Source: Balaenoptera acutorostrata (lineage: Eukaryota > Chordata > Mammalia > Artiodactyla > Balaenopteridae). From it: 64,000 nucleotides of DNA. The number at the start of each line of letters is the position of its first letter. The first letter of the stretch is position 1. The notes under the pieces were generated by a model. The model had not been told where the DNA came from, made no database searches, and was given only the letters and a program-made list of their open reading frames with translations. Where the stretch lies: positions 42,751,036 to 42,815,035 of the forward strand of contig NC_080075.1 of NCBI RefSeq assembly GCF_949987535.1, written 5' to 3'. Positions 1-12,300 of this stretch are shown here, piece by piece. Position numbers and translations under genes: made by a program.

Positions 1-159
1 CGAGTTGAGGGCTTGCTCTGTTGTGTTCACATCTCTCCACCCAGTGCCTCACACTGTATCTGGCATCTGAGAGGTGATGGCAGTGCTAATACCCTTCTAC
101 AGAGAAGCAGCAGAGGATAGCAGAGTTCCTTTGCCAGCAGTTTGAAGGCATAAATAGCA

Positions 160-470
160 TTCTTTTCCCCTTTTTCCCTCCAGAATCTTTATTCTCTCTT
201 AAAAAAAGTAAACACACACCCACAAATAATATATTAGTACATTCTCACTGCAAAAAACTTAAACAGTTAAGAAATACATTCCTAGTTCTCCCCAGAGTAA
301 CCACTGTAGGAGTATATCCTTCCAGAGACTGTATATCTCTAACATCTGTGTCTCTATCTGTACATCCATCTCTATCTGTATCGCTATCTCTGTTTCTAGC
401 TATAAAGTATTTCTGTAGCTACATGCCTATCTATCTGTCTGTCTGTCTATCTACCTACCTACCTAACTAT
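160..470 (-). repeat. Old L1 3'-end debris ending in TCTA/TCTG simple repeat
   Basis: The stretch around 290-345 (the 'gagtaaccactg' and 'atatccttccagaga' segments) resembles the 3' part of old mammalian L1s read in antisense, and passes into an impure tetranucleotide run of TCTA, TCTG and CCTA units up to about 475. Family is assigned from memory of the motif only; subfamily is unknown. Confidence 0.45.
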
Positions 471-475
471 CTATA
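340..475. repeat. Impure TCTA/TCTG/CCTA microsatellite
   Basis: Repeated tetranucleotides are seen directly, densest at 425-470. The tract abuts the LTR that starts near 472-477, so it may have been the insertion target, which makes the LTR edge hard to fix. Confidence 0.8.
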
Positions 476-889
476 ATGGTTAATTATATGTGTCAACTTG
501 ACTGGGCCACAGTGCATAGATAGATAGTTGGTGAAACATTATTCTGCATGTTCTGTGAAGGTGTTTTTTGGATGAGATTAACATTTAAATTGGTGGACTT
601 CCAGTAAAGCAAATTACCTTCCATAATGTGGGTGGACCTTATTCAAATAAGTTGAAGGCCTTAATAGAACAAAGACTGATCTCCCCGGAAGAAGGAATCT
701 GCCAGCAAACTGCTTTTAGATTCTAATTGCAACTTTCTTGGGTCTCCAGCCTGCTGGCCTACCCTGCAGATTTTGGGGTTACCAAGCCTCCCCAATCTCA
801 TGAGCCAATTATCTATAATAAATCTCCTCCCCCCTCTCTTTCTTCACATCCTGTTGGTTATGTTTCTCTGGAGAACCCTGACTAATACT
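474..889 (+). mobile_element. Solo MaLR/ERVL-type LTR, + orientation
   Basis: The element opens with 'tggttaattatatgtgtcaa' and closes with 'gagaaccctgactaatact', the end sequence typical of MaLR-type LTRs. An AATAAA signal ('ataataaatctcc') lies near 815. No internal retroviral sequence follows, so it is a solo LTR. The same family occurs in the opposite orientation at 23955-24412. Subfamily name is not certain. Confidence 0.7.
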
Positions 890-1439
890 CTATATGTTTT
901 ATTCTATCCTATCCTTTCATCAGTCCATCCATCCATAGCAGGATAATTTATTGAGATACTAATTTGTGTTCTATTGTTCTTTTATTATCTTCTCCCAATT
1001 CCAAGAAGGCAGTCAGCTTTGTATTGTAAAGTCAAAGCAGAAATTGTCTGCCTCCATCCTCCCTGAAAGCTCCAGTGACTTGATGGAATTATTACTTGGG
1101 GTTGGAGGCAGGGTAGGGTGGCAAAGAGGCAGAAGTTCCGAGATGGGTAGGTAGGGAGATGCCCTAAGACCAAGGATAGGTTCTGTGGGATGGGACCTTG
1201 TCCACATCTTCACCTTTTCCTTAAGCAAAGACAGGGCACATAAGTTGTCTCATGTGCCCAAGGAGGCTCTTCTACCAGGACTCTCTTGCCCAAAGATCAC
1301 ACAAAAATGCCTGTGCCTTTTGGATAATGCAATGACCAGAGCAGATCAATGGCTGCAGGGGCCACGTGGAGAGTTTGGAACCTCGGCACACACAGGCGTG
1401 GGAAATGGGCAGACACAAGTCAGAATAATGAGATATTAT
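890..1439. other. Unassigned intergenic sequence
   Basis: No gene or clear repeat is recognised. Short open frames on both strands overlap each other and lack codon-like character, so they are not called genes. Confidence 0.5.
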
Positions 1440-1745
1440 GTATAGCCCTCCAGCTAAATAAATATAAATAAATATAAATGATACCATTTCTGTGAAAAAT
1501 GTAAATGTACTATATGTATAGGTTTTGAATGTTAAAGTCTTTAGAGTGGAACTTGCATTTTTCACTTACTACATCTTGAATAGCTTTCCAAAACTCTCTC
1601 TCATTCAAATATTCTATAAAATATTCCATATTACTGATGTACCTTAATTCATACCATTTCCTATTGATATTTAGATTGTTTCCATTTTTTCCTTATTATA
1701 AACAATACCCTAGTGAACACCCTTTAATGTTCAGTAGTTATTCCT
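1440..1745 (-). repeat. Old L1 ORF2 3'-end fragment, antisense
   Basis: The text around 1655-1730 (a 'cctattgatatttagattgt' segment followed by 'attataaacaatacc') is a decayed version of the antisense L1 ORF2 C-terminal region, which in better copies reads as a 'TTGTTTCCA...TATAAA' pattern. Boundaries are approximate. Confidence 0.55.
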
Positions 1746-3389
1746 AATTGCCTGGAAAACTGAACCTCGTCTCCTCCCAGAATTCTTTCACATGCCCACA
1801 GGAGCCCCACTCAATGATAGGCTTGGTGGGGAATCTAGAGCAGACAGAAGAAACCGTTGTCCCTGCTGGAGCCTGTGATCTTATAAAGAAAGTAAGACCT
1901 GAAGGACAAGAGACTTCTCTCTGTAGCCACAGGACCTCACAGGGTGACAAATGAGGCCTGGCGGCGTAATTTGGAGAGCCATAAGAGATGGAGGCTTTTT
2001 GTATATGGGAACACAACATTCCCTGATTAATCCCACACCTTCCTTGGAACACACGAGTGTGTGGCAGAGCAGACTTCCCTCTATTAGTTATTCTCCAGCG
2101 GTTTACCTTTCCTTATTTCCCTTTGGAGTTATTACCTTTTGTAAAGAATAAAGACTTGACAGAGCTAAAGTCCCAGGCTCCAATCGTTTGACAAGCTTGT
2201 ATGTATCATTGCCCTGCATACTTTTGGACTTTTACTATATATATATTGCCATAATAATATAAACCATTGTTTTAAAATTTTACAGATCTTTTCAGCAAGG
2301 TGTAAACACGCATGGTCAGAGACTTGGTCTTTCTTTGTAAAGCTGCCAGCCTCACTGAGCAGTTAGTGCTGTATTCGCGCTTGACCAGGTGGGAGAAGGT
2401 GGAACCTGGGAGGCCACCTTGCCTTCCTTCTTCACGCTATTCCCACCCCTCTCTCCTCAGATCCCTCCACTGGGGGCCTGACATTTATTTCCGAAGGCTT
2501 TTGAAAGACTCTGGGCCAAGATGTTAGCTCATAAAAACTTAAAAAGTCCATTCTCCAAGGAGCCTTTTTATGGGGAAACACCTGAGAGTGAACATTTAAA
2601 AGCTAAGGAATGAATGTATCTCCAGTGAGTGAACTTGGAGAGTGGATGGGGACCTTTTGGGCCCCTCTGGAGTTTTTCAGAGTGAAATGGTGTGAAGGGA
2701 TGAGGCTCTATTGACCCGTTTGGCTAACCAGAAATGGAGAGGAAGATGCCACTCATTTTGGCTGTCCCAATTTAGGAACAAGGCTCTCACTGACAGGGCT
2801 ATCTTAGAAAATTCTGTACTTGGTCCCCTCACGATAAAATGAGGTACAAGAGTACTGTCTTCCTTTTTGGACAACCTTGTCTCCAGCCAGGGTGGAAAAG
2901 TGGAAAAGGAGAGGGTGAAATATCCCAACCCTCTGAATCTAGAAGGTGAGGGGGTGTCAGTTCCTCTGGCCCCAGAGGAAGGTGCTAATTCCTCGAGGGC
3001 ACAGAGGGTGAAGGAGCAGGGCCTCCTCTTCCCTCCCTTGCTTTCCTCCCTCCCTTCCTCTTTCTTTCATATGTTCTTTACAAATATCAAGGAATTGTGA
3101 AACTTCTTGTTTCAGATACTTGCACTTTAGTATGATTTGATTTGAGCTGATTTTTTTTTAAGCTGAAGGAACGCTAGTGTTGGCATGGGTCTTTTTGTGT
3201 CGGTAAAAGGAGCAACAAAGAAAAGAAGTACGAAAAGTTCCCTTTTGATATAAGAACAATTTGTCATAAGATTCTGCATACCTAAATACCCAGCCTTGGA
3301 GAGAGTATTTTTCCCATCAGCTGTGCACCCAAGACTCCATTCTTTCCCTCCTTTTCTTCCCTTCCTTCCTCTCTGACACTTTTGCATGT
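1746..3389. other. Unique sequence without recognised gene
   Basis: No repeat family is recognised. A pyrimidine-rich tract at 3025-3070 and further C/T runs at 3345-3375 are visible. Open frames reach about 100 codons, with overlapping frames on both strands; none resembles a known protein. Confidence 0.5.
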
Positions 3390-3860
3390 GTGTCTGAATA
3401 CGATAAAGTTGCTCTGAGCTTTTTTTTCAATTATTTAACAACTTTCAAGTGGAGAAAAATTTCGGTCTTTTAATTTGATTTTGGGCTTTTTTTTTTGCAT
3501 GCGTGTGTCTCCTTTCTGTTTGCTAAACAGTAATTGCGGATCTTCCTGGCCACCTTTAATACTCCCAGCTAATTATCCTGAAATAAATCTCTTTCAAACC
3601 CGCATGCCAGCAGTTCTGGGATCCGAGCGGCTCTTTCAGCTCCCGGCAGCCTGTCACTCAAATGGGCCTCAGCTGCAACTCCGAATGATGAGTATTAACC
3701 TCCCGCTGGGAAGATTCGCCCAATCTCCCCACTTCCAACAGCAGCTCCCAGGGCCGCACCATGCTCCTACCTGTTAGCCTAAGCTGGGATTTTCTTTTGC
3801 TAGCACTGTGATTTTGAAAAGTGGATTCCTGGGAGAAAGACACTCAGTTAACCTTCTCCT
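3390..3860. promoter_or_regulatory. Candidate conserved non-coding element
   Basis: This block lacks recognisable transposon sequence and is rich in short AT motifs set among GC-richer text. Homeodomain-like TAATT cores ('ctaattatcc' near 3570, 'cagtaattgc' near 3530) and an E-box-like 'cagctg' near 3670 are present. It has the look of a developmental enhancer, but this is inference from composition; conservation cannot be measured here. Confidence 0.3.
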
Positions 3861-4495
3861 AATTGCCATTCAGGATGGGAAAGGGAGAGGAAGATGGTGG
3901 CTGTCCCAGGGGGGCGTCTGGCTGTGGACGGGCCCGCGGCTTTGCCGGGAAGCGCGCTGGTCTGCTGGTGAGCGTGGCACGGTGTCTGTGTTCGAAGACT
4001 CCTGCCTGAGGGCAGTGGATGGCTGGCGTCTGGGGACAGGCCTCAATGCAGACTTTGTGTCTCCTATGATGTCTTCCCTCCTCCTCAAACGTCCCTGAGT
4101 GCTGTGCTTTTGGTAGTTCCCTGGGCTCTCCTTCCTCCAACCTCTGCTGTTTCCTTCCAGGTTTCCTCTTGCCTCGTTCAGCAAGATCTAGTAGTTTCTT
4201 GTTGAGCACTGGTCTGTTTATTTGTTCAGAATGTTGTGACTGGTCCCATTTGCCTCTCCTGGGTGAGGCCGTGTCCTTCTCTCACTCTTGTTTCCCTTCT
4301 GATTCCATATGCTTCCCTGCTTCCTCACTAGGTCCTTCTGGTGAGATAAGGAGATGGCTTTTTAGGCGGGCTCCATAGCACAGTGGGTGGAGCACAGGTC
4401 CTGCAGCAACACTACCTGATGCCTGGCAAAGAGTAATGAAAGCTTGGGTGAATAAATAACAGCATATCTTGTTCTTCAGTATTAGGCCACCTTCC
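3861..4495. other. Unassigned sequence with a small GC-rich patch
   Basis: A short GC-rich patch with several CpGs lies at about 3905-3965 ('ggcccgcggc', 'gaagcgcgctgg'). It is far too small for a CpG island. The rest, including T/C-rich text at 4120-4330, matches nothing I recognise. Confidence 0.45.
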
Positions 4496-4499
4496 TCCT

Positions 4500-4895
4500 A
4501 GACTGACTTCTCTGAAACCTTTTCTTTCCATGCTGTGAAAGACTAATTATTTGACAATTGCCAGTTTCCTGCCTTGTGGGAAGAACTCTGTTTCTTGGCC
4601 ACTGGTACGTGACTGACTTTGGTCAGTACATGTTAACTAAAGCCGATGTGTGTCACTTCCAGGTGAAAGCTCTGAGAACCTAGTATTCTCTTTTCCTTCT
4701 GTCACATTTGCTGGCAAAGTTTCAGTTCATGGCTGCTTCATAAGCTTGGATCTTGCGGTGAGAGCCCCCAGTTGATCTGCCATGGGTGTATAGCATGGAC
4801 AAGAAATAAACCTTTGTAGTTTTACACCACTGAAGTTTTTTTTTTTTTTAAACGACTGCAGCATAATCTAACCTATCCTGACTGATACACAAATA
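4500..4895 (+). mobile_element. Probable old LTR fragment (MaLR/ERVL-like)
   Basis: The stretch ends in 'taacctatcctgactgatac', preceded by AATAAA ('gaaataaacc') near 4805 and a poly-T tract at 4837-4850. This order is typical of ancient mammalian LTRs. The 5' part is too diverged to place. Confidence 0.45.
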
Positions 4896-4899
4896 CACA

Positions 4900-6125
4900 A
4901 ATATACTTATCTATATCCCAGTGTGGTTTCTTTTCCTTAAACTTTAAATATGTGCTTTTTACCTACCTCTGAACGAAGATCTTTTTCTAATTAGCCAGCC
5001 TCATATTGTTTTTCAATGTTGGAAACTAGAGATCGGAAACCCAAATCCTGGCCAAAGAGAAAGAGAAATGTTTTTGTTTAGATGTTTGAACTAACGGGTA
5101 AGTCTTACATCATCACTGGATCCCTAGTAAATTATGTGGAACACCAAATAACTCCTGTATCTATGTATCACGTCTCAAGATATCAAAGCAGAACTGCAAC
5201 ATACAGTTGCGAGGTTGTGCACTGAACAACTAAGGGACAGGACGTTTTCAAAGACCACAGTGTGAATGGCTGTGCAAACCCTTTGCTGGGCTCCTCTAGC
5301 AGAGGGTCTGTTTATAAGAAATTTTCAGGAGCAAGGGAGTCACTGCATTCCACCATCAACAGAAAACCAGAGAGTTTATTTAAATGATGCACTGGACATT
5401 GCTGAAGTCCTCAAGAAAATTATAATGGGAGGACTCTTACCATGTTGCATCTTTGGCACAAGTCAAGCAAAATGTGAGTGCCTGATACTTACAGGCGCTC
5501 TGCCATTTTCATCTGCCCCTCAACCTTAGCTCCAGGGAGGCCTCTTGAAGTTGTGCTGAATTGTGTTTTGGAAGACTGTGTTTTCTGATTTCCCTTGGTG
5601 TAAGCTATGCCTCTCCAGTAGGGGGAACTCAGTAGACTTCACCCAGCATCATCTCCTTTGGGCTTTTCTTCTCCCTTCAGTTCCTACCATGCATTACTTT
5701 CATCTGCTAAGCCCTTGGTCTTGATCAGTGAGGGGTTGGCCCTAAGATAGAGTGACGTTTTACTCCCACTGAGCATGCGTTAATGTACAGTAACATGTTG
5801 CTCTTGGGTTTTCTTTCTCTAAGGGTGTCCCAGCTTCAAATTCCAGCATGTAGTATACAATGAATACTATCGGTATTAACTACCAGAAGAATCCTTTGCT
5901 GCTGAGTATTTTTTGCATCTGTAAATCATCCTCCTATTGCCTACCATGACAGTTATGCAAGTGACCTTTGGATTTCACAATTTTTTAAAAAAATTATGAC
6001 TTTGTAATCCACTCCATCCATGGAAATGCACTACACTGAGATTGTGAAATCAAAGACTAAGTGAAAAATAATCATCAATGGAAACAATAAGAAAGTGGTG
6101 GTTTGAATTGAAAGATATTGCATTG
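4900..6125. other. Unique sequence without recognised gene
   Basis: An 87-codon frame at 5266-5529 (+) is the longest here; its product resembles no known family and I treat it as chance. No clear repeat is seen. Confidence 0.45.
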
Positions 6126-6260
6126 TGATAGGAAGCACTCCAATCCCAGTTCTGCCACTGACTGTCTGTGTGACCTTGCACAGATCACCTAACTTCTCTG
6201 GGCCTCAGTTCTCCTATCTGTAAAATGTGAAAGGATCCTTTCTAGTTCCAGCATTTTACA
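6126..6260 (+). repeat. MIR SINE fragment
   Basis: The diagnostic MIR core is readable: 'cagttctgccactgactg', then 'gtgtgaccttgcacagatca' and 'ctgggcctcagttctc', ending with 'taaaatg'. This is an ancient tRNA-derived SINE shared by all mammals. Confidence 0.85.
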
Positions 6261-6355
6261 TTTCTGGAATGTAATGTTTATGAATATTAAATCATATTAA
6301 CTTCAAAAACGTATTTCCAGATATGATCATTTCTTAGGCTCCCTGGGAGATTCTT

Positions 6356-6543
6356 TTTATTTTAATTTTTTTAAAACATCTTTATTGGAGTATAATTGCT
6401 TTACCATGGTGTGTTAGTTTCTGCTTTATAACAGAGTGAATCAGCTATACATATACATATATCCCCATAACTCCTCCCTTTTGCATCTCCCTCCCACCCT
6501 CCCTATCTCACCCCTCTAGGTGGTCACAAAACACCGAGCTGAT
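6356..6543 (-). mobile_element. 5'-truncated young L1, 3' end only, antisense
   Basis: The 3' end of an artiodactyl-type L1 is seen in antisense after a T-rich tail, starting with 'acatctttattggagtataa' (reverse complement of the terminal 'caataaagatgt'). A perfect 15-bp TSD 'ccctgggagattctt' flanks it at 6341-6355 and 6544-6558. Only about 165 bases of L1 3' UTR were copied; no coding sequence is present. Confidence 0.93.
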
Positions 6544-6639
6544 CCCTGGGAGATTCTTGTTATTGCTTTTGATAACCTTTTTGTTGGGCTGATTTTTATC
6601 CCTTAAAAAGTTCATCCCAACAATCTTGTGAAATTAGCA

Positions 6640-6770
6640 AGGGCAGTTATATTTAATTCACAGTTGAGACCTATTGAGATTATGTACTTTGTCCAAAATG
6701 ATACAGGCCTGTCAATGATGGAGGTGGGATCAGAACCTGGAACTGCATATTCTCATACCCTAGATTAGAC
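6640..6770 (-). repeat. Possible MIR/L2-like remnant
   Basis: The order 'cacagttgagacctattgag', 'gatacaggcctgtcaatgat' and 'ggtgggatcagaacctgg' follows the antisense MIR pattern (gaggctcagagagg ... gtaagtggcagagctgggat). Strongly diverged. Confidence 0.55.
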
Positions 6771-8106
6771 AAGAGGGAGTTGTCTCGCCATGCTATTACT
6801 AGAGTGGGAGTTACTGAGACATACTCTACCATAATAACTCAGTTCAATCAATACCAGTTGAATGTATTTTATATGTTTTGTGGTGAGTAAAGTGTGTTGC
6901 CTCGCTTCAAAGAAGGTATGGTCTTGTGAGGGTCAGTTATATAAACAGATGTAGGAAGTGCTATGATAAAGGTATTTTCAGGATTTCCTCTTCCAATCAG
7001 GATGGAATAACAGGGGCAGGGTTTACCCTCCCACCCAAACAACTGTAAAACTGGACAAAATATATGAAATAATGGCTTTCAAGTCATTAGTAATAAGGCA
7101 ACAAAGGACAGTATCCCTGAAGTACGGAAAACCTGTGGTCACTCCCGCTTAAGTCTAAAGAGAGTTTCCACAGGTACAGGGAAGGAGAACCCAGTGGATC
7201 CCAGCAGTTTTTCTGAGTTTAGAATACACAGCTGGAAGTCTAAGGAGGCAGAGAGGCTAGAGTTCACAGGGCAGAGTAGCGGAATGGAGAGATCTTCATT
7301 GAGAAAAAGCTCCAGAGATCTATAGAGGGTTCCATCACATTGTTAATTGAGTGGTACTAATCATGCATGTGAGAATGCTACACAAGGCTACAGAAAGGAT
7401 CATCTAAAAGGATTAGAGGAAACATACCTTTGAAAATCACACAGGGGCAGGAATAGTTTCTGTTTTCATCATGCAGAGTAGAAAACCGTAGAAGTCACAG
7501 GACACTGAGGAGAATACTCAAAAGAGTTTTGTGTCAGTAGTGGAGAATATTAGGCAAAGGTTAAATGTTGAACCCACCCAAGGAAGCTTTTAAACAAATA
7601 AGACCTAAAAGAATCAAACTGTTTCCAAGCAACTTAACTGTGTCACAGGAAAAAAAATCTCAAAATAGTTATAGGAATATAAATATATCCAGTAGCCAAT
7701 AAGGTAAAATTCACAATGTCTAGTAATCTGATAAAAAATGAATAGACATGCAAAGAAGCAGGAAAATATGACCCATAATGAAGAGAAAAGTCTGTCAGTC
7801 AAAACCAACTAAGAAATTACACAGATGATAGAACTTATAGATAAGAACCCTAAGATAGTTGTAGCTGCTTTAAATTTATAAATTTAAGAAACTAACATTA
7901 CTATTGAGCATGTTAGGTAGAGACATGGAATATATACAAACTGCAATGTCTGAGATGGAAAATATACTGGATGAGATGACCAACAGATAAAACTTTGCAG
8001 AAGAAAACATCTGTGAACCTGAAGACATAGTAATAGAAACTACAGAAAATAAATCACAGAGAGGAAAACTGACTGAAAAACAGCAACAACAAAAACAGAA
8101 CACCTG

Positions 8107-8409
8107 GGGCTTCCCTGGTGGCGCAGTGGTTGGGAGTCTGCCTGCCAATGCAGGGGACACAGGTTCGAGCCCTGGTCTGGGAAGATCCCACATGCCGCGG
8201 AGCGGATGGGCCCGTGAGCCACAAATACTGAGCCTGCGTGTCTGGAGCCTGTGCTCCGCAACAAGGGAGGCCGTGATAGTGAGAGGCCCGCGCACTGCGA
8301 TGAAGAGTGGCCCCCGCTTGCTGCAACTAGAGAGGGCCCTCGCACAGAAACGAAGATCCAACACAGCCATAAATAATAAATAAAATTAAAAAAAAAAAAC
8401 TAACAAAAT
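8107..8409 (+). mobile_element. CHR-2-like cetacean SINE
   Basis: This is a tRNA-derived SINE with recognisable RNA polymerase III boxes: A box 'tggcgcagtgg' at 8119-8129 and B box 'ggttcgagccc' at 8162-8172. A tRNA-unrelated body follows ('gaagatcccacatgccgcgg'), then an A-rich tail with AATAAA-like units from about 8370. A perfect 14-bp TSD 'aaacagaacacctg' lies at 8093-8106 and 8410-8423. It landed inside the old L1. The 85-codon frame in it is not a gene. Confidence 0.96.
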
Positions 8410-9038
8410 AAACAGAACACCTGTAAACTGTGAGACAACTCCATGTGGTCTAATATATGTGTAAGTAGAGTCCTTAAAAGGGAAGAGAGAGAAGCAGGAC
8501 AGAAAAAAATACTTGAAGAAACAGTGGATAAAATTTTCTGTTAGATTTGAAGAGGTTAGTGGGAAATGGAACTCTATTGTTGTAAGGTAGCATATATGTG
8601 AAGTGGTATATCACTCAAAGGTAGCTTGTGATAAGTTAAAGATGAATAAGGTAAATTCTAAAGAAACTACTAAAATAACATAAAAAATAGTTATCACTAA
8701 TAAGCCAAAAAGCAAATAAAATGGAATCATAAAAATATTCAGTAATCCAGAAGAAGGTGTGAAAGAAGTAAAAGGGAACAGATGGGACAAATAGAAAACC
8801 AATGGCAGTGTGGTAGATTAAAATCCATCCATATCATTAATCACAGTAAATGTAAATGGTCCAAAAATTCCCATCAAAAGGCAGAAATTGTCAGATTTGA
8901 TTAAAAAATCAAGACCCACCTCTATATTGCCTATAAGAAATGCACATTAAAGACACAAATAAGTCAAAAGTAAAAATACCGAAAAAGGTATATCATGCTG
9001 ACACTAACCAAAAAAAAAGCAAGAGTGGCTATTTTATT

Positions 9039-9374
9039 TAAAAATTTCTTTTGAATTCTTAAATATAAATTAGGTAACATATACATAGTACAAATTCAAA
9101 AGGTACAAAAGGTATTCAGTGAATATCAAATCTCCCTCTCATCCCTGTTCCCTGGCCACCCATTTCCCCTTTTCAGAAGCAACCACAGTTACACACACTC
9201 TGTGTGTCCTTCCAGAGATATTCTTTGTATATGCAGACATTTCACCCACTTCAAACCTTGATGTACTTGGGACACTGTTCTTGGAGCCAAGACCCCAATT
9301 TGAGCTCTACCAACTATGAGATCCAGGGTGAGGGATCCAATTTCTTCTAACTTTAACATTGAGTTCTCCTGCAG
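9039..9374 (-). mobile_element. 336-bp retro-insert within old L1
   Basis: L1 ORF2 text is interrupted and resumes after a duplicated site: 'gagtggctattttatt' (9023-9038) and 'gagtggctgttttaat' (9375-9390). The left part of the insert ('caaaaggtacaaaaggtatt', 'cttccagagatattctttgt') resembles an antisense old L1 3' end. The right part (about 9259-9374) is not recognised. It may be a truncated L1 carrying extra sequence, or another retroelement; the TSD supports a single event. Confidence 0.7.
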
Positions 9375-12300
9375 GAGTGGCTGTTTTAATATCAGATAAA
9401 AGTAGATTTCTGAAGAAAGAGTATTACCAGGAATAAAGAGTGCCATTTCACAGTGATAAAAATGCCAGTTCTTCAATGGAATATTATCCTAAACGTACAA
9501 GAAGCAAAAACTGAGAGAACTGCAAGCAAAAATAGATACAGAATTATAGTCAGAAATTTCAACTCCTGTCTCCCAGTACTTAATGGAACAAATGGACAGA
9601 GAATCAGTAAGGATAGAGGAGACTTAGATGACACTATAAACCAATTTGTTCTAATTGACATTTATAGATCACACAACGCCATGACAGCAGAAAACACATT
9701 CTTTTCAAGTTCACATGGAACATAGACCAACATAGACCATATTCTAGACTATAAAACAAGCCTCAGTGAATTTAACAGGATTTAGAGTATGTCCTCTGAC
9801 AAGGAAGGAAGTAAATTAATCCAAATAACAAAAAGTTATTTTGAAAATCCCCAAATATTTGAAAATTAAAAGCATATATAAAAATACTCATGGGCCAAAG
9901 AAGTAATCAAAAGGAAAATTAAAATGTATTTTGAATTGAGCAAAAATGAAAAACTATATATCACAATTTGTGAGAAGCAGTTAACATAGTCTTAAAGGGA
10001 AAGTTATAGTATTAAATGTCCATATTAGAAAAGAAAAAAAAGGTTACAAACCAATGATCTCAACTTCCACCTTGAGAACTTAAAAAGAGAATGGATAAAT
10101 GAAACCCAAAGTAAGGAGAGGAAAGGAATATTGAACATCATAATGGAAATCAATTTAAAAGATAACAGAAAAATAATACAGAAAAATAAATGAAACCAAA
10201 AGCTGATTCTTTGAGAAAGTCAATAAAATTGATAAATCTCTAATAAGACTGATAAGAGGAAAAAAAAAAAGAATACACAAATAACCAGTATCAGCAGTGA
10301 GAGAGGTAATATCACTATGGATTTTACAAATATTTAAAGGGTAGTAAAGGAGAACTTTATGCAAATATATTCTGCAAGTTACATTAAATGGACAAATTTC
10401 TTCAAAGATATAAACTACCAAAGCTCATTCAAGAAGAAATAGATAACCTTAATAACCCTATATGAATGACCCTATATGAAATATTGAATTTTTAGTTTAA
10501 AACCTCACAAAGAAACTCCAGGGCCATGGGGCTTCATGAAGAAATTCTACTGAACATTTAAGGAAGAAAAATAATAACAATTCTATATAAACTTTTACAG
10601 AAAATTGAAGAAAATATTCTTCAACTCAGTCTATGAGACAGCATGACAGTGATACCATAACCAAACAAAGACATTCCAGGAAAAGCAAACTACAGAGCAG
10701 TGGTCTTCATGATCATAGATACAAAATTCTTACCAAAATTTTAGCAGTCAAATCCAATCATGTATAAAAGGATAATATATCATGACCAAGTGGTGTTTAT
10801 TTCAGGAATGCAATGTTGAATTAACATTTGAAAATCAAACAATTGAATTCACCAGTTTAACAGTTTAAATATAAAAATTAAAAAATGATATGATCATTTC
10901 AATAGATGCAAAACAGAACAAACCCAAAATGTTTTGACAAAATTCAACTGCATTTCTGATATAAGTACCCAGTAAACCAAGAATATAAATAAACTTCCTG
11001 ACAATAGTGGGCATCTCTGAAAAACCTACAGCTAACATCATATTTAATGGTAACAGACTGAATGCTTTTCCCTAAGCTCAAGAACAAGACAAGGATGTCC
11101 ATTCTTCTGTTTTTAACATTTTTGGAGGGTCTGGGAAGTACAATATGGCAAGAAAAAGAAAAATGACCTCCATATAAGAAAGGAAGAAGTAAAAGTATAT
11201 TTGTGCATGATATAATTGCCTATGTATAAAAATCCCATAAAACTATAAAAAAGCTACTAGAACTAATAAATGAATTTAAGAAAGCTGCAGAATAAAAGAT
11301 CAATATTCATAATTCAATTACATTCTATATGCTAGCAACAAACCATCAGAAATTGAAGTAAAAAATTCATAATAGCATTAGAACTATGAAATACTGTGGA
11401 CATATATGATAAAAGTTGTGCAAGACCTGTACTCTAAAAGCTACAAAACAAGGCTAAGAGAAATTAAGAAAGAAATTAAGGAGGACACAAATAACTGGAG
11501 AAATGTACCATGCTCATGGATCAAGAGAGTCAGTATTTTTAAGATCCTCTTCCAATGATCCATCTATAAGTCCAATCAAAATCCCAACAGACTTTTTTTT
11601 TTGTAGAAATTGACAAAGCTGATTCTTTTGTTTATATGGAAATGCAAAGGACCTAGAATACCCGATAAAATTTTGAAAAAGAGGAATAATGTTGGAAGAT
11701 TTATTGTAAAGGTGCAATAATCAAGACAGTGTGGTATTGGCATAAAGATAAACAGGTAGGTCATTGGAACAGAATAGAGTTGAGAAACAGATACACATAT
11801 GTCAATTGATTTCTAACAAAGGCTCAAAGACAATGCAGTGGTAAGAGAATATTCTTTTCAATAAATAGTGCTGGGACAGTTGTACATCCATATGAAAAAA
11901 ACAGAAAGACAAAAAGAACTTCAACTCACACTTTATACACTATATACAAAAATTAGCTTCAAATGGATCATAGACCTAAATATAAAACCTGAAAAAATAA
12001 AAACCTAGAAGAAAGCAGGACATCTTTTGACCTAGGGTTAAGCAAAGATTTCTTAGATTTCACTAACATATGAATCAAAAGCATGATTCATAAAAGAAAA
12101 AAAATTGACAAATCAGATTTAATCAAAATTAAGAACTTCTGCTCTTCAAAAGTCACTCTTAAGATAATGAAAAGACAAATTACAGATAGGGAGAAAATAT
12201 TTATAAATCACACATCTGATGAAGGACTTGTATCCAGAGCATTTAAAGAATCTCAGCATTCATTTATAAGAAGATAATCCTTCTCCCCTTGGGTAAAAGA

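Noticed and set aside
425..470. CRISPR-like or tandem array
   Set aside because: It is a simple tetranucleotide microsatellite in a mammalian genome, without repeat-spacer structure.
3905..3965. CpG island / promoter
   Set aside because: Only about 60 bases are GC-rich, far below island size, and no first exon or core promoter follows.
8107..8180. Possible tRNA gene (A and B boxes)
   Set aside because: The boxes belong to the SINE head; the sequence does not fold into a full tRNA cloverleaf and is followed by the SINE body and tail.
7876..8383. 164-, 101-, 90- and 85-codon frames around 8.1 kb
   Set aside because: They are translations of the CHR SINE and flanking L1; the same protein-like strings recur at every CHR copy (33.5, 34.6 and 53.7 kb).
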